64,000 bases of DNA, taken from positions 1-64,000 of the forward strand of contig QAOA01002045.1 in assembly GCA_003255065.1 (NCBI GenBank), in the 5' to 3' direction. The position numbers and the translations under genes are program-made. The notes under the pieces were generated by a model. It was not told the origin of the DNA. It saw nothing but the letters and a program-made list of their open reading frames with translations, and made no database searches. Positions 1-13,061 of this stretch are shown here, piece by piece. Source of the stretch: Cercis canadensis (taxonomy: Eukaryota > Streptophyta > Magnoliopsida > Fabales > Fabaceae). Each line of letters begins with the position of its first letter. Position 1 is the stretch's first letter.

Positions 1-723
1 GGTTTTGTATCTGGATTTCTATGGAAGAAATCCATGAGAGTGATCTCTAGTGAGTTAGAGAGAGAAAGTTCATGGTTAGCTTGAAAAACAAAAACCATGG
101 TTGTGAAGCTTGAAGAAGCTTGGAAAAATAAACTTGTTGTAAAGCTTGAAGAAACTGGAAAAAATAAACTTGAAGAATAGTGGAACCCCATGTTGTGGGA
201 GAAGTGAATGTAGGCATTGTTGAGTGGGTTTTACATCCACTCTTTAGATATATTTCACTTAATTATTTAGTTGTTCTTTGAGATTTGTTGCCATCTAATG
301 CATTGTTTTGTTAAATTGTAGGTTTAAATGAAAGTTCATAGGTTTCATGGTTTGAAATGAAGAAATGAAAGGTTTTGATAGAATCTAAGAGTCATGGCGC
401 TAGAAATCAAGAGCTGCAGAGCTCATAATTGATTTTCAGCCTTCAATTCCCGAGAGGAAGGGCCGCGGAGCTCATTTTTGACAAAATTAGTGTTTTTGTA
501 CTGCGCGCGAGTGCCGCGGCACCCCACCCAAAAATCAGAGCCGCGGCGCCTGTGCCAGATTTTTACATACGTGTTCTTTTTCCTATGTTTCCTTAGGGCT
601 TTTGCTTAAGGGTATAAATAGAGACTTTTAGCAATTTTTTAGGGGATTCTTTTCTGGACTTTTTGGAGGCAAGAAGAAGAGCAAAAAAAGGATTGGAGAA
701 GGGCACAACAAGATTGGGGCTTC
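1..723 (+). repeat. Left (5') LTR part of the SIRE element
   Basis: This stretch matches 11337-12043 of the 3' LTR closely over its whole length and then stops matching abruptly after the shared ggggcttc. It includes the beginning of the secondary insertion (from 218) that the 3' LTR also carries, with a TATA-like box at 613-620. The window starts inside this LTR, so its true left end and the element's left target duplication cannot be seen. Confidence 0.9.
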
Positions 724-2858
724 AAATTTAAAGACAATTAACTTGTATATATATTATTCACTCATTAGCTATTTTCATGTAATATAATATACTATANAAT
801 ATAAAAAATATTTAAAAAAAAACCTCTCAAAATTTATACAAAACCCTGTTTCTATTAAGAAGAAAAATAGTCCTCATTTTATAAAATATATAACAAAAAT
901 TATTAGATACTTCTAGTGAATGCCCATCGCAAGACACAAAAATGTGCATTATGTGTGGGATTTACTCTTTTAAGTGTCAAAAAATGTACATAACACCAAT
1001 ATATAGAATAATCATTCCATTAATGAGAGGAAGTGCCTCTCTGTGTTAGATATGTAACAGAGGGATTTACTCTTCACCGCTCATGTCTCCACCAGTTTAG
1101 ATTTCAATTCATTTTGACTTATTATGCTGTCTAACTTAAAGAAAACAGAAAACCAGAGAGCTCACAAGAAAAAAGTCAAAAAATTTAATTGTTTAGTTTC
1201 AGTTGATTTCTTCCTTTCACTTTCATACTGAAGGCTGGCTCCAATTGGCCAGGCTTTCAGATAGTATGGTACTCCCCCATGCATGTGGTACCTTTGCCTC
1301 TCTTGCTTGGTATCATCCAATGGCTATGAGAAATCAGATTCTGCTTCGATCACCACTTTCGATCAATTTCCAAATAGCGATTCTGAATTCTGCTCAGTAG
1401 TGATCTTCGATCAATTCTCAAGAAGGTGACTCTTCTGCTTACCGTCGAATTTGGGCATAATCAAAAGTAACTGAAATATCGATTCCAATCCCTAGACGCA
1501 GAGTTCAATAGCTCGAAGTGAGAAGCTCAGAAGGTAAACTCCTTTCTTTCTCTCTCTATTTGCCTTTCTCGTAGTGGAAATCTTGAACACGGCAGCGGTT
1601 ATTAGATAGAAGTAGATGTCCTGTGTTATCTTGATTAATTTTGATGCCTTTTCTTTTAAAATTAGAATACTTTGAGAATATCTATTTTATGTTATTCTGC
1701 AAGTTTGAGGTAATATGTATACTTGAATTGCTAGTGCCTATTAATCACTTTATAGGGATTTGCTTTGGTTGATCAATTTTCTTAGCTCAGAAGGTCACTC
1801 TTAATCTACTTTCATGTTCATTACTTTGAGGACAAATGCTGTTGGATTTTTGGTTTGGAATTGGGATTTTGCTTATTTTTTCTTGGTTTGCTGTGTTGGA
1901 AGTTTTTTGTTGATTGCTGTGGTTGTTGTTGGTCATTTTGTCTTAACAGTAAAGTATTTCATTTCATTGGAATAAACCTTAATATGATTTTAGCCTTCTC
2001 CTGCTTGATTTTCTATAGTCATAAGATGCCTCTGTTTGGTTTCTGTCTTCTGAATTTTTATGTGTAAATACACTGAGGGCATTAGCTAGCTTGGTGTGCT
2101 ACTGACATCATATAGACTTAGGCTCGCCCATGAAGTGTTTGATCAAAATATTCATTGAATTATGTGACTGGAAATCAATTATTTTCATGACTTAAATTAC
2201 ACAAACATGCTTATCTAAGTTTGCATGATGGAGAATCTGCTACCTCGGTATTAACATGACTGATTAATTACTGCAATCATATTATGACTGACTGCATATT
2301 GCGAAATCAACTTACACAAGTTTGCGGGAAAATTGACTTATAGAACAAAGTTTTTTCTTAAAACTTCCTAAAAGTAGTTGTGGTTTTGTCAATGAAAATA
2401 TGATGTTTGTAAGTTTTGACATGACCTTGCATGTAGTTACCTACTTATGCATATTGATATCTACTAGAATCATAATCTTTGAATTGCTACAGAGATTGTG
2501 AGCATAGAATGCATTACATCTTCCAAATACATAAGGAGTACAAATGTACAACCACGTTACAAATGCTTTAAATATCCTGTCTTATTGCCTATTGAATAGT
2601 GTCATTAACAACAATAAACTATGAGCACAAGCTTGTCTTCACCCTACTTTATAACATATTGGTATAGCCCGGCATGTGCATAGAGACATGCAAATTTTTA
2701 TTTCCAAATACAAGAGGGACTGAACCGGATTCTTGTGAATAGTAGTTGTGCAATCTTCTTGTAATGAATTTTGTGACAATTGAAACCCTTCACATAACCC
2801 TCACCACACTTATGCAATATCCATGCTTCTATCATGCATAGACTATGATGTTTGAAAA
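724..2858. other. Unrelated block between LTR and gag; no gene recognised
   Basis: About 2.1 kb without similarity to the element around it. It holds an N at 797, one copy of a dispersed repeat (820-1315), and a stretch around 1330-1535 that resembles a plant 5' leader exon followed by a GT-donor-like AAG/GTAAAC. No convincing coding exon is visible on either strand. It could be foreign DNA inserted into the element, host DNA left by a rearrangement, or an assembly misjoin at the N. Confidence 0.5.
820..1315 (+). repeat. Dispersed repeat, copy A (inverse copy at 26096-26600)
   Basis: Reads as the reverse complement of 26096-26600 through many shared blocks, for example acttctagtg followed by catcgcaagacacaaaaatg, gtgggatttact, gagaggaagt, ctccaccagttt, and aaggctggctccaatt. 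Small indels separate the copies. There is no coding capacity. The family is not recognised; it may be a non-autonomous DNA transposon or an old retroelement piece. Confidence 0.8.
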
Positions 2859-4315
2859 ATAGTCAGAAATGATATCATACCTCCTACCAAAGTAGTGGAA
2901 GAAGCTACTGTTCCAAAAGAAGAACATAAGTTTACCACTGAAGACAAGCTCAGATTCATTCTCAATTCAGAAGCCAGGTACAACATTGTGTGTGGTGTAT
3001 CTGCTACAGAATATGAGAACATTGCTTCTTGCAACACTACAAAAGAAATGTGGGATAGACTTGCTGTCATTCACGAAGGGACAAGCCATGTCAAAGAAGC
3101 AAATATTGATATCTATTCTACCAAGTATGAAATGTTTCACATGACTCAAGATGAATCTTTGGATTCCTTCTTTGCTCGGTTTTTAAGCATCATCAACAAC
3201 CTAAAAGGTCTTGGAAGAGTCTACACCCAAAAGGAACAAGTTAAGAAGATTCTGAGATGTCTCACTGAGAAATGGGATTCCAAAGTAACTGTCTTGCTTC
3301 AATTTATAGAATCTAATGAAATGACTGCAAATTCCCTAAGAGGCACTCTTGAATCACATCAGATGTTGATCATGGAAAAGAATAACATGATAGGAGAAAG
3401 AAAGAAAAGCTTAGCTCTTGCTTCTATTGTTCCAGAGACTAGTAGTCAAAGAGAATTGGCTTCTAGTGATGATGATGTAGCATTAGTAACAAGAAGAGTT
3501 CTTGATATGATGAGGAAAAGAAAAGAGAATAAGAGATTTCCACCGAAAGGTCACAAAGACCTCACCAAGGGAGAAAGCAACAAGGAGCATATCATTTGCT
3601 ATGAATGCAAAAGGTCAGGTCACATTAAACCTGAATGTCCAAACCTCAACAAGAAGAGGTTCTTCAGAAAGGAGAAGAAGAAAGTTATGGTGGCTACCTG
3701 GAGTGATGAGGATTCAACCTCAAAGAGTGATGAATCAGAAGAGGAAAACATGGACAATCTGTGTCTTATGGCAACAGGAGAAAGTTTTGGAGAACAACGT
3801 GAAGTAAGTGATCTAGACCTTGAACTCCTTCCTACTTATGATGAACTAAGTCATGCTTTTGATGATTTATCTTTTGATTATGAGAAAAGATTAGCAAAAC
3901 TTATTGCTCTTAAGAAAATCATAAAAAGTCAGATTAATGTGATTGATGAACTTGAAAAAGGCAATGTTGCTTTGGCTAATAGACTTGAGACTCTTTAGCA
4001 TCAGAATGACATTCTTGAAAAAGAAAATCACTATATTTCTTCTTTCAAAAATGAAAATGACAAACTATAAATGAATTGTCTGGAGACTTAGCTAAGTTTG
4101 TTCAAGGAAGAAATAATTTGAATTCCATATTGGGAAAGCAAAGAGTAAGCAATAATACAACTAGTTTAGGTTATGTTCAACCTAGCATTTCAAAGGGTTC
4201 GAAAAACTTTTTTGTCAAAGCTTCCTCCTCACATTTCTTTTCTAAAGGAACTTGCTTTTACTGTGGATATGTATGACATTTTCCTAATGTATGCTCCTAT
4301 AAAAAACTTTGTGCT

Positions 4316-4754
4316 GCAAGAAAGATGGTATGGGTGCCTAAATGCACATTTGCTTCTGACATGAAAGGATTTGGGTACCTAAGCCTCTATAATCTTATTG
4401 CAGGTTTGCTATCAAGCCAAAAGTGATTGTTGGTATCTGGACAGTGGTTGTTTTAGACACATGACTAGAGATCCTTCAAAATTTGTCTCCATTAACAAAG
4501 TGGATTTGGGAGATGTCTCTTTTGGTGACNGCAAGAAAGATGGTATGGGTGCCTAAATGCACATTTGCTTCTGACATGAAAGGACCCAAAGAATTTTGGG
4601 TACCTAAGCCTCTATAATCTTATTGCAGGTTTGCTATCAAGCCAAAAGTGATTGTTGGTATCTGGACAGTGGTTGTTTTAGACACATGACTAGAGATCCT
4701 TCAAAATTTGTCTCCATTAACAAAGTGGATTTGGGAGATGTCTCTTTTGGTGAC
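4316..4754. repeat. Local direct duplication around an N, probably an assembly artefact
   Basis: 4316-4529 and 4531-4754 are nearly the same sequence in direct orientation, separated only by the single N at 4530. A duplication abutting a gap symbol this exactly is what is expected when two overlapping contig ends are joined without merging. Confidence 0.8.
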
Positions 4755-7700
4755 AATAGCAAAGGTAGAATTGTTGGATTACATAAAATCAAAATTCCTC
4801 CTAATTTACTCATTGACAATGTCTACTTGGTCAAAGGCTTAATGTATAATTTGCTAAGCATAAGTCAGCTTTGTGATAAAGGTCACAAAATCACTTTTGA
4901 AACTCCTCATTGCATTATTCATAAGAAATTTTTTAATGATGTTTTGTTTGTTGGTCAAAGAAGTTCCAATGTATGTACTGTGTCTAAAGATTCCTTGAAA
5001 TCTAAAAGAGAAACTTGTTTTTTTTTCTCAAAGCAATAATTCTTGGCTATGGCATAGAAGACTTGGGCATGAAAATTTGAAACTTATTTCCAATCTTTCT
5101 AAAAAGGAACTAGTTTCTGGTTTACCTAAACTAGTATTTGAAAAGGATAAGATTTGTGCTGCTTGTCAGCAAGATAAACAAATCAAATCTTCTTTCAAAT
5201 GTAAGAAAGAAATGTCATCTTCTAGGCCACTCCAACTTCTTCATATGGATCTCTTTGGACCAGCATCTACATCTAGCTTAAATAGAAAGAAATATTGTTT
5301 AGTTATTGTGGATGATTTTTCAAGGTTTACTTCTGTTTTCTTTCTTGCTCATAAGGATGATACTTTTGAGTTTTTTGAAAACTTTAGCAAAAGAGTGCAA
5401 AATAAAAAAGAGGTTTTGTTATCACCCTAATCAAAAGTGATCATGGCGGAGAATTCGAAAACAAGTTATTCCAAAACTTTTGTGAAAAACAAGGAATCCA
5501 CCACAATTTTTCATGTCCTAGAACCCCCTAACAAAATGGTGTGGTTGAAAGGAAAAGTAGAACTCTAGTTGAGATGGGCATAACTATGTTGTGCAAAAAT
5601 GATTTGCCAAAATACTTTTAGGCTGAAGCTGTAAACACAACAAACTATATTTTGAATAGATGCTAAATTAGACCTATTTTGAAGAAAACTCCATATGAGC
5701 TTTGGAAAGGGAGAAAACCTAATGTGAGCTACTTTCATGCCTTTGGCTGTAAATGCTTTATGTTAATAAATGGAAAAGAACATTTGGGAAAATTTGATTT
5801 AAAATCTGATGAAACTATTTTCTTAGGTTACTCATTGTCTAGCAAAACTTATAGAGTTTTTAACAAAAGAACTCTCATTGTAGAAGAATCAATGCATGTG
5901 GTCTTTGATGAATCTAATTGTCCTTTGGTTTCAAAAACCCTTGAGAAAAATGAGATAGTGCAGGAAAGCATCAAAGAATCTTCTAAGGAAGAGAAAATCC
6001 AAGAAAAAGCAACAAAACAAATTCCCTATGATTCGATTCACATAGAACTAGATTTTTCATAACCAGTTCAGATAGAGGCCCCATAAAAAAAATGTGAAAG
6101 ACTCACTGCCAAAAGAGACTAGAATTCTAAAAGATCATCCAATTGAAAAAGTAATAGGTGACTTGGAAAGAGGGATTAGTACAAGAGCATCTCTTAGAGA
6201 CAAGCATGTGAACTTGGCCTTATTATCTTTGTCCGAACCTGCCAAAATTGGTGAGACATTACAAGATGAAGCTTGGATCATGGCAATGCAAGAAGAATTG
6301 AATCAATTCTCAAGGAACCAAGTATGGACTCTTGTACCTGAACCAAAAGGTCACACAATCATTGGCACAATATGGGTTTTCAGAAATAAGCTTGATGAGG
6401 ATGGCAAGATTGTGAGAAACAAAGCAAGATCGGTAGCTCAAGGTTTCAATCAGCAGGAAGGTATAGACTTTGAAGAAATTTTTGTTCCTGTAGCTAGATT
6501 AGAAGCCATTAGAATGTTTCTTGCATTTTCATCTTTCAAAGGCTTTAAAGTTTTTCAAATGGATGAGAAAAGTGCTTTTCTGAATGGCTATATTAGTGAA
6601 AACGTATTTGTTAAACAGCCCCCTGGTTTTGAAAATTTAGACTTTCCTAATCATGTGTATAAACTCTCCAAAGCTCTTTATGGTCTTAAGCAAGCTCCTA
6701 GAGCTTGGTATGATAGACTCAGTGAGTTTCTTATGAAAAATGATTTTTTAAGAGGGAAAGTTGATACCACTCTATTTACCAAAAGATTATCTCATAATAT
6801 TATCGTAGTTTAGATTTATGTTGATGACATCAATTTTGGATCAACTAATAATGAGCTATGCAAGGATTTTGAGACTCTAATGAAGAGTGAATTTGAAATG
6901 AGTATAATGGGAGAACTTAATTTCTTCCTTGGACTTCAAGCGAAGCAAATCAAAGATGAAATTTTCATAAATCAGTCTAAGTACACAAAAGAGCTTCTCA
7001 AACGTTTTGGCATGGACAATGCAAAAGGTATTTCAACTTCTATGAGTCCTGCTACAAAACTAGTTTTGGATGAAAAAAGTATATCTGTTTATGAGAAAAG
7101 GTATAGAGGTATGATTGGATCCTTGCTGTATTTGTTTGCTAGTAGGCCAGATATTATTTTCTCTGTTTATGCATGTGCTAGATTTCAGGTTAATCCAAAG
7201 GAATCTCATTTGATTGCTGTTAAAAGAATCTTTCGATATCTAATCAATTCTGTGAATGTTGGTTTATGGTTCAGTAGAACTAGTTCTTTCAAACTAGTTT
7301 CATATACAGATTCTGATTATGCGGGGTGTTCCATTGATCGAAAGAGCACAAGTGGAGGTTGTCAGTTTCTTAAAGGAGCATTGGTCTCTTGGCAATCAAA
7401 GAAACAAAATTCAGATGCTCAATCAACAGCTGAAGCTAAGTACATGACTGCTGGATTGTGTTGTTCACAAGTGTTATGGATGAAACAACAACTTGTTGAT
7501 TATGGTATAATTCTAAACAAGATTCCTTTGCTTTGTGATAATACAAGTGCCATAAACATTGCAAGAAATCCAGTTCAGCACTCTAGGACTAAGCATATAG
7601 GCATAAAGCATTACTTTCTTAGAGATCATGTTCTTAAGGGTGACATTGAACTCTCCTTTATTAACACTGAAGACCAGCTTGCTGACATTTTTACAAAACC

Positions 7701-8389
7701 ATTAGATGAAGAAAGCTTCTGTTTCCTGAGGCATGAATTGGGCATGATAAATATGTCTTGATGAATTGTTCTTGTGTATGTGTGTATAATGTTTGTTCAT
7801 ATGCATTTCATCTTTGATAAAGGATTTTGGTTGGCTGTTGAATGTTTCTGGTTAATGCTCATTACTTCTGAAATTTTTGAAAAAGAAACCTAAAAATTTG
7901 ACAATTTCCTAGTGTGTGCCCAAATTTTTTCTTTGATCATATTTGAGTTTCTTATTTGAAAGAATTTCAATATTTTTCCTGGGCAATTCTATTTTGTGGA
8001 CTGATCTATTAAAAGACATTCCTTACTTATTTTTGGACTGAAGTCATTTCTGGGTTGATATTGCTTTTGCTGAAATTAGGCCTCCATTCTTTCGGTCCGC
8101 GTCTTTTGGCCTTTGGCCAAAATGCGCATTTCATTTTAACTCAATGACCGGTCTTCTTCTCCTAGCAAAAACGCACCGTTTTGCTCTATTGCTTCCCGGC
8201 TTAAGTTTCTTCCTTCTTCCTTCGAAATTGAACCTAACTATTCATCTTCCTCTTGCATTTACTCACTCCTCTGTTTTCCCTTCTTTCCCGTATCACCTTT
8301 AGATGTTCTTCCTTCTTCCTCGGTGAGTGCTTCATGCTTCATTGCTTTCCAGTCTATAAAGCTTGGTTGTTAACTACCAGAGTCATGGA

Positions 8390-10275
8390 TAGAAAAAGAG
8401 CAAGTTAGAGATTGAGAGCTCAGTTTAAAGGAAAGGCTGAAGCGGATTCCTCTCATGAAAGACCTATCCAAGTGGAAGATTCATCTTCTTCAGAGGAGCA
8501 AGAACACCTTGGATCAATAATTCAGAGAGCTAGGTAGTTTGCTTCTCGGTTTGACAAAGGCAAAGGTAAAATGTATTCTCCTCCTCCTTCCCCTATTCTA
8601 GAACCTATCTCTGAACCTTTACTCCCATGGTTTCTCCTCGAAGTTCCACCCTCTGCTTCTCCCTCAGCCACTCCTCCCTTATCTCTCATTCCTTCTCCTA
8701 CCTCTGTATCAAAAGCCTCTCAATCAGCATCTCATCCTTCTTCACCCATTGACATTCCACAACCATAAGAATCCTCACCCATTCCTGATCCACCAGTTGT
8801 CTCTCCTTAAATACCATCTTCCTCCAATGCACCTGACCAGCACCTGCATCCAACCCTACAGAGCCTCCTCCTAGACCCAAGAGAAGGAAAATGTTGGCAA
8901 GAAAAATAGCATTTATGCCAAAACCAAAACCAAAGTCTCTTCCCCTCGAGTCAAAGCATCCACACCACAACCATCAACATCCTCTCCTAAGGCTAAAGTT
9001 GTTGCTTCTCAGGGTAAAGCATTCACCTCTTGGGCTAAAGGGTCTAAAACAAGAACTGATGCTTCAAAATCCACCAAAAGTCCTCCCGCAAAAAAGGCCT
9101 TTAGTAAGAGTCTTGCTGATAAAAAAACATCCAAGAGTACTACTAAGAGTACTTCAACTGAGCAGGATGCCAATGTATTCGAGAGTACTGTTGCTGAGGA
9201 AAATTTCCTCAAGCTCTATGACAAGCGAACAATTGCACCAGGATGCATTGTGGAATGGGATTCTGTCTCTGATGCAACAAAGTCCATTGAAGAAGAATTT
9301 GCTATCATAGGGTGGTCCAGCATGCTCAAAATTGATGAACTAATCATTCCCAAGGTAATAAGACTCTTCTATGCTCATCTGCAGCCTCTCAAAAGCTCAG
9401 ATTCTGGTACTATTTAGCTGAAGTCTTATGTTGTTGGGGTGGACATGGTTATCTCTAAGCGTGTATTAGCTAGTATTTTTAAGTTGCCTGATAAAAAGTG
9501 TGGCCTTTTGAACTTATTTCTTTTGATGATGCAATGACATCCATTTGTAATCATCCTGATCAAATAAGACAGGGCAGACCTCCATCCATTCATTGTTTCA
9601 ATTCCACAACCAAAACCCTTGCCAAACTGATCACCTCTCACCTTTTACCAAGAATAGGCAGCCACAATGAATTCTCCACTCCTGACCTTTATCTGCTCTA
9701 TCATTTGAAGAATCAATTGCCTCTGAATTTTCCTAGATTAATCTTAAGCACAATGTTTGCTTTTGTAAAAGGGACAATGACTAAAACTAGTCTTCCCTAT
9801 GATATGCTGATTATCAAATTATGCAAGTATTTTAAGGTTGATCTATCAAAGTTCGATTCTGAACCCTTTCCTGCCAAATTGATCCTAAAAAGACCACTTC
9901 CTACTACCTATTCCTCACCTAATCCTTCCCCAACTCCATCCTCTGCCAAAGGAAAGAAACCTCTAGCATCAACTAGTTCTCCCTCTGTCAAGACAAAAGG
10001 AATGTTGCAGAGCCTTCAACTAGTTCTAAACCCTCCAAGAAGGCCAAGAAGCAAGTTACTCCAGCTCAACCATTTGAAGAAGTTGATCATGTAGAGTGGG
10101 TGTCTTCAGTTAATCTAGAGAAGCTAGCAAATCAAATTGGGAGGCACCTAAACTTCTTTCAGAATCTGGTTTTTAACTTTAATGCTCAGTTGGCAGCTAT
10201 GAAAAAGGATATGATAGTCATCAAAGCTCAATTGGCAGTGCTCATTGCATCTCAGCAATCCTCTTCTTCTGATTA
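8390..10275 (+). other. Post-pol coding region of the SIRE element
   Basis: A proline/serine/lysine-rich segment (about 8570-9160) is followed by a globular segment (about 9200-9900) with motifs such as VIRLFYAHLQ and ISKRVLASIFKLP. This pattern resembles the plant transposon protein domain often found downstream of, or apart from, SIRE-like pol genes; SIRE elements are known for an extra ORF in this position, sometimes called env-like. I see no clear signal peptide or fusion-protein features. The region is interrupted several times. The domain call is from memory of the family pattern and is tentative. Confidence 0.55.
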
Positions 10276-10697
10276 AATTATTTGTCTCTTATGCAAACTT
10301 TTGACAAAATTTTAGTTGTACACGTAGCATAAGAGAACATTGTTTTTCAACCTATTTACTTTGCTATCATACATGCATCATATGGTATCTTAACATTGCT
10401 TGATTGATTGTGAACTGTTTTGCTATGTTAAAGCTTTATTTTGGTTGTTATAGTGATGATCCCTTTACTGCTCTGATATGTCTGGTACCCCTATTTTTGA
10501 TAATGCCAAGGGAGAAAATTATATGAACTAGTCTGTTTGAAATGCTTAGGTATAATTTGTTGAAAATTGAACAGATCTTTTGCGAAAACTCCCACATGTT
10601 AACTAGTTCTAAAGAACTAGTTTTCTAGTTCTAGTTGGCATATTTTTCGGGGGAGATTTTCTTGATTACATTTTTGTCATCATAAAAAAGGGGGAGA

Positions 10698-13061
10698 TGG
10701 TTAGCCCTACAAGTCTCTGATCTTGTTTTAATGATAACAAAATGTCTTGTTATTTCTAATCTGTGTTGTTTTTCTGAGATCCTATTTAGAACAGATTTGA
10801 AGTCTTGAAGAACTTATTCTTGCCTCTGTGATCTGGATAATGAGAGCTTCAAACCTTGCTGATGAGGACAAAGCTTGTCGAGGACTCTTCAGCCAAATTT
10901 AGCCTTTTACAATCCAACTAAGAGTTGTGCTAGTGAGTTTGAAAAGTCCTCCTTGAAGTGATTGATGTATAGTTTCCTTTTCTCAAGGAACACTTCACCT
11001 ACTTTTTCTTTCACAAGGACAAGTCTATCTTCCACAAAAGGACAAATGCCCATGATGCATGATGGGCCTTGTGTCAACTAGTGGAAGACTTTCTCTTAGC
11101 CTTTTACAAAGGACCTCACATGCACAAGAAAGATGATATATCAAGAGGTAGTGTAAGGCTTCGACAATGCATGAAGAGTAGTGAGAAGGAAATATTTTAG
11201 AGAGAGAAGGAAGTCATTGTTGAGAGCTTTGTTTTTCTTCTTCCTCTCGGTCATCTCCTCATGCTTTAAGATTTTCATTGTAATATATATACTCTGTAAG
11301 AGAGTTTCTTCTTTGGGGCTACACCAAAACACTTGGGTTTTGTATCTGGATTTCTATGGAAGAAATCCATGAGAGTGATCTATAGTGAGTTAGAGAGAGA
11401 AAGTTTATGGTTAGCTTGAAAAACAAAAACCATGGTTGTGAAGCTTGGAAAAATAAACTTGTTGTAAAGCTTGAAGAAACTTGAAAAAATAAACTTGAAG
11501 AATAGTGGAACCCCATGTTGTGGGAGAAGTGAATGTAGGCATTGTTGAGTGGGTTTTACATCCACTCTTTAGATATATTTCACTTAATTATTTAGTTGTT
11601 CTTTGAGATTTGTTGCCATCTAATGCATTGTTTTGTTAAATTGTAGGTTTAAATGAAAGTTCATAGGTTTCATGGTTTGAAATGAAGAAATGAAAGGTTT
11701 TGATAGAATCCAAGAGTCGTGGCGCTAGAAATCAAGAGCTGCGGAGCTCATAATTGATTTTCAGCCTTCAATTCCCGAGAGGAAGGGCCGCGGCGCTCAT
11801 TTTTGACAAAATTAGTGTTTTTGTACCGCGCGCAAGTGCCGCGGCACCCAAAAATCAGAGCCCCGGCGCCTGTGCCAGATTTCTACATACGTGTTCTTTT
11901 TCCTATGTTTCCTTAGGGCTTTTGCTTAGGGGTATAAATAGAGACTTTTAGCAATTTTTTAGGGGATTCTTTTCTGGACTTTTTGGAGGCAAGAAGGAGA
12001 GCAAAAAAAGGATTGGAGAAGGGCACAACAAGATTGGGGCTTCTCTTCAGAGTTTTTATCCTTTTTTCCTTTGAACCATGACTAGATTTAACTTTATCAT
12101 GTTATATTTTTTTGCTATGAACTAAATTCCCTTCTAGGGCTATGATGTAGCCTAGCTAGGATGATTTGTTATTTTCTATTTCTTTAATCCAAGAACTCCT
12201 TTATTAAATTATCTTCTTCATCTCAAGTCTTCATGCTTCTAATTGCTTGATCACCAATTAGTTGATTAGATAATTACAATGAGACTGGGAGGTAATTTGT
12301 AATTAAAGATCATAGAGATTAAGAACATAGGTTGCATGTAGGATAGGAATATACCTCCATGGCCTATGTAGTCAATTAAAAAGAACCATAGAATTAAGTG
12401 AATTTCTAGGTTGTTCGCAATTCACATAGGAATATCGTGAGTTCATAACTTAGAAATACTTTTGTTTGACCTTGGGAAAGGCTAATAAATAATTTAGGGT
12501 TCCTGGCTAGCAATTAGGAAGAGTGTTCTTGGTTAATGAATTAGGAATAGCAAATCGGAATAGCTATGGTGAAATCAAAAGCCCTAGATGTTTTATCTCT
12601 TGATAATTCTATCATTTTACTGGTTTAAGTTTGTTTTCATCTTATTTTAGTTGTTTCTTGAAAATCTCTCCATATTGATTGATTAGATAAAATTAAGGTT
12701 AACCCAATTTCGGTAGTTGATACATTAGTCATCGTGGGAACGATAACTCACTCTCATTTTATTACTTGGAAACGATAACGTACACTTGCGTTAAGATTTC
12801 TCACAATAGGCATGTTTAGCCGAACCACTATAAAATCTCTTGTAGATTTTCTTCCTCTTCATCTCTGATTCTCTGGATAAATTTCTATTTTGTTCTATAT
12901 GGTTTATTAAGTTATTTCGTTATATTCAAATCTGGTATTTGTCAAAGAACTATTTGGAAGAACTAGTTCTTAAACAAATATGTGATTTGAATTTATTTTA
13001 AGAAGTAATTTTTAACAATTCCTATTCACCCCTCCTCTAGGAATAGACTCTACAACTCTCA
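10698..13061 (+). repeat. 3' LTR of the SIRE element, carrying a nested insertion
   Basis: Starts tggttagccc directly after a purine-rich tract and ends ctctca. Both ends align with the solo LTR at 32493-33584 (tgttagcccc to accttca). Without the nested insertion at 11543-12806 its length is about 1.1 kb, the same as the solo LTR (1092 bp). The next 5 bp, gttta, would be the right target duplication. Confidence 0.85.
11543..12806 (+). mobile_element. 1.26-kb insertion inside the SIRE LTR, probably a solo LTR of another family
   Basis: The insertion begins tgttgagtgg, ends tttctcacaa, and is flanked by the direct repeat taggcat (11536-11542 and 12807-12813). The solo LTR at 32493-33584 has the uninterrupted site (gtaggcattttt). 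It contains a GC-rich part (gccgcgg) and a TATA-like box (11933-11940), and its end region (cgtgggaacgataactcact) is like Gypsy LTR 3' ends. It has no coding content. The same insertion is present from 218 in the left LTR. Confidence 0.7.

Larger units (their letters stand above)
1..13061 (+). mobile_element. SIRE-type Copia LTR retrotransposon, degraded, cut by window edge
   Basis: Parts in order: left LTR part (1-723), an unrelated block (724 to about 2858), gag (about 2860-3998, with a CCHC zinc knuckle CYECKRSGHIKPEC), protease (about 4430-5040, WYLDSGCFRHMT), integrase (about 5040-6060), reverse transcriptase (6094 to about 6870), RNase H (to 7761, ending near ADIFTKPLD), a post-pol coding region (about 8390-10275), a purine tract (about 10685-10697) and the 3' LTR (10698-13061). 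The order protease-integrase-RT-RNase H is Copia; the gag type and the extra 3' coding region fit the SIRE/Maximus lineage. The element is broken, with roughly a dozen interruptions across its coding parts. It has the same orientation as the lone dead exon downstream. Confidence 0.9.

Noticed and set aside
1855-2067. A Cys/Phe-rich 70-codon frame (plus strand)
   Set aside because: Low-complexity TTG/TTT-rich DNA with no initiation context and no conserved motif.
8390-10275. An env gene in the SIRE post-pol region
   Set aside because: I see no signal peptide, membrane anchor or fusion-peptide-like region; the motifs fit a plant transposon protein domain better.
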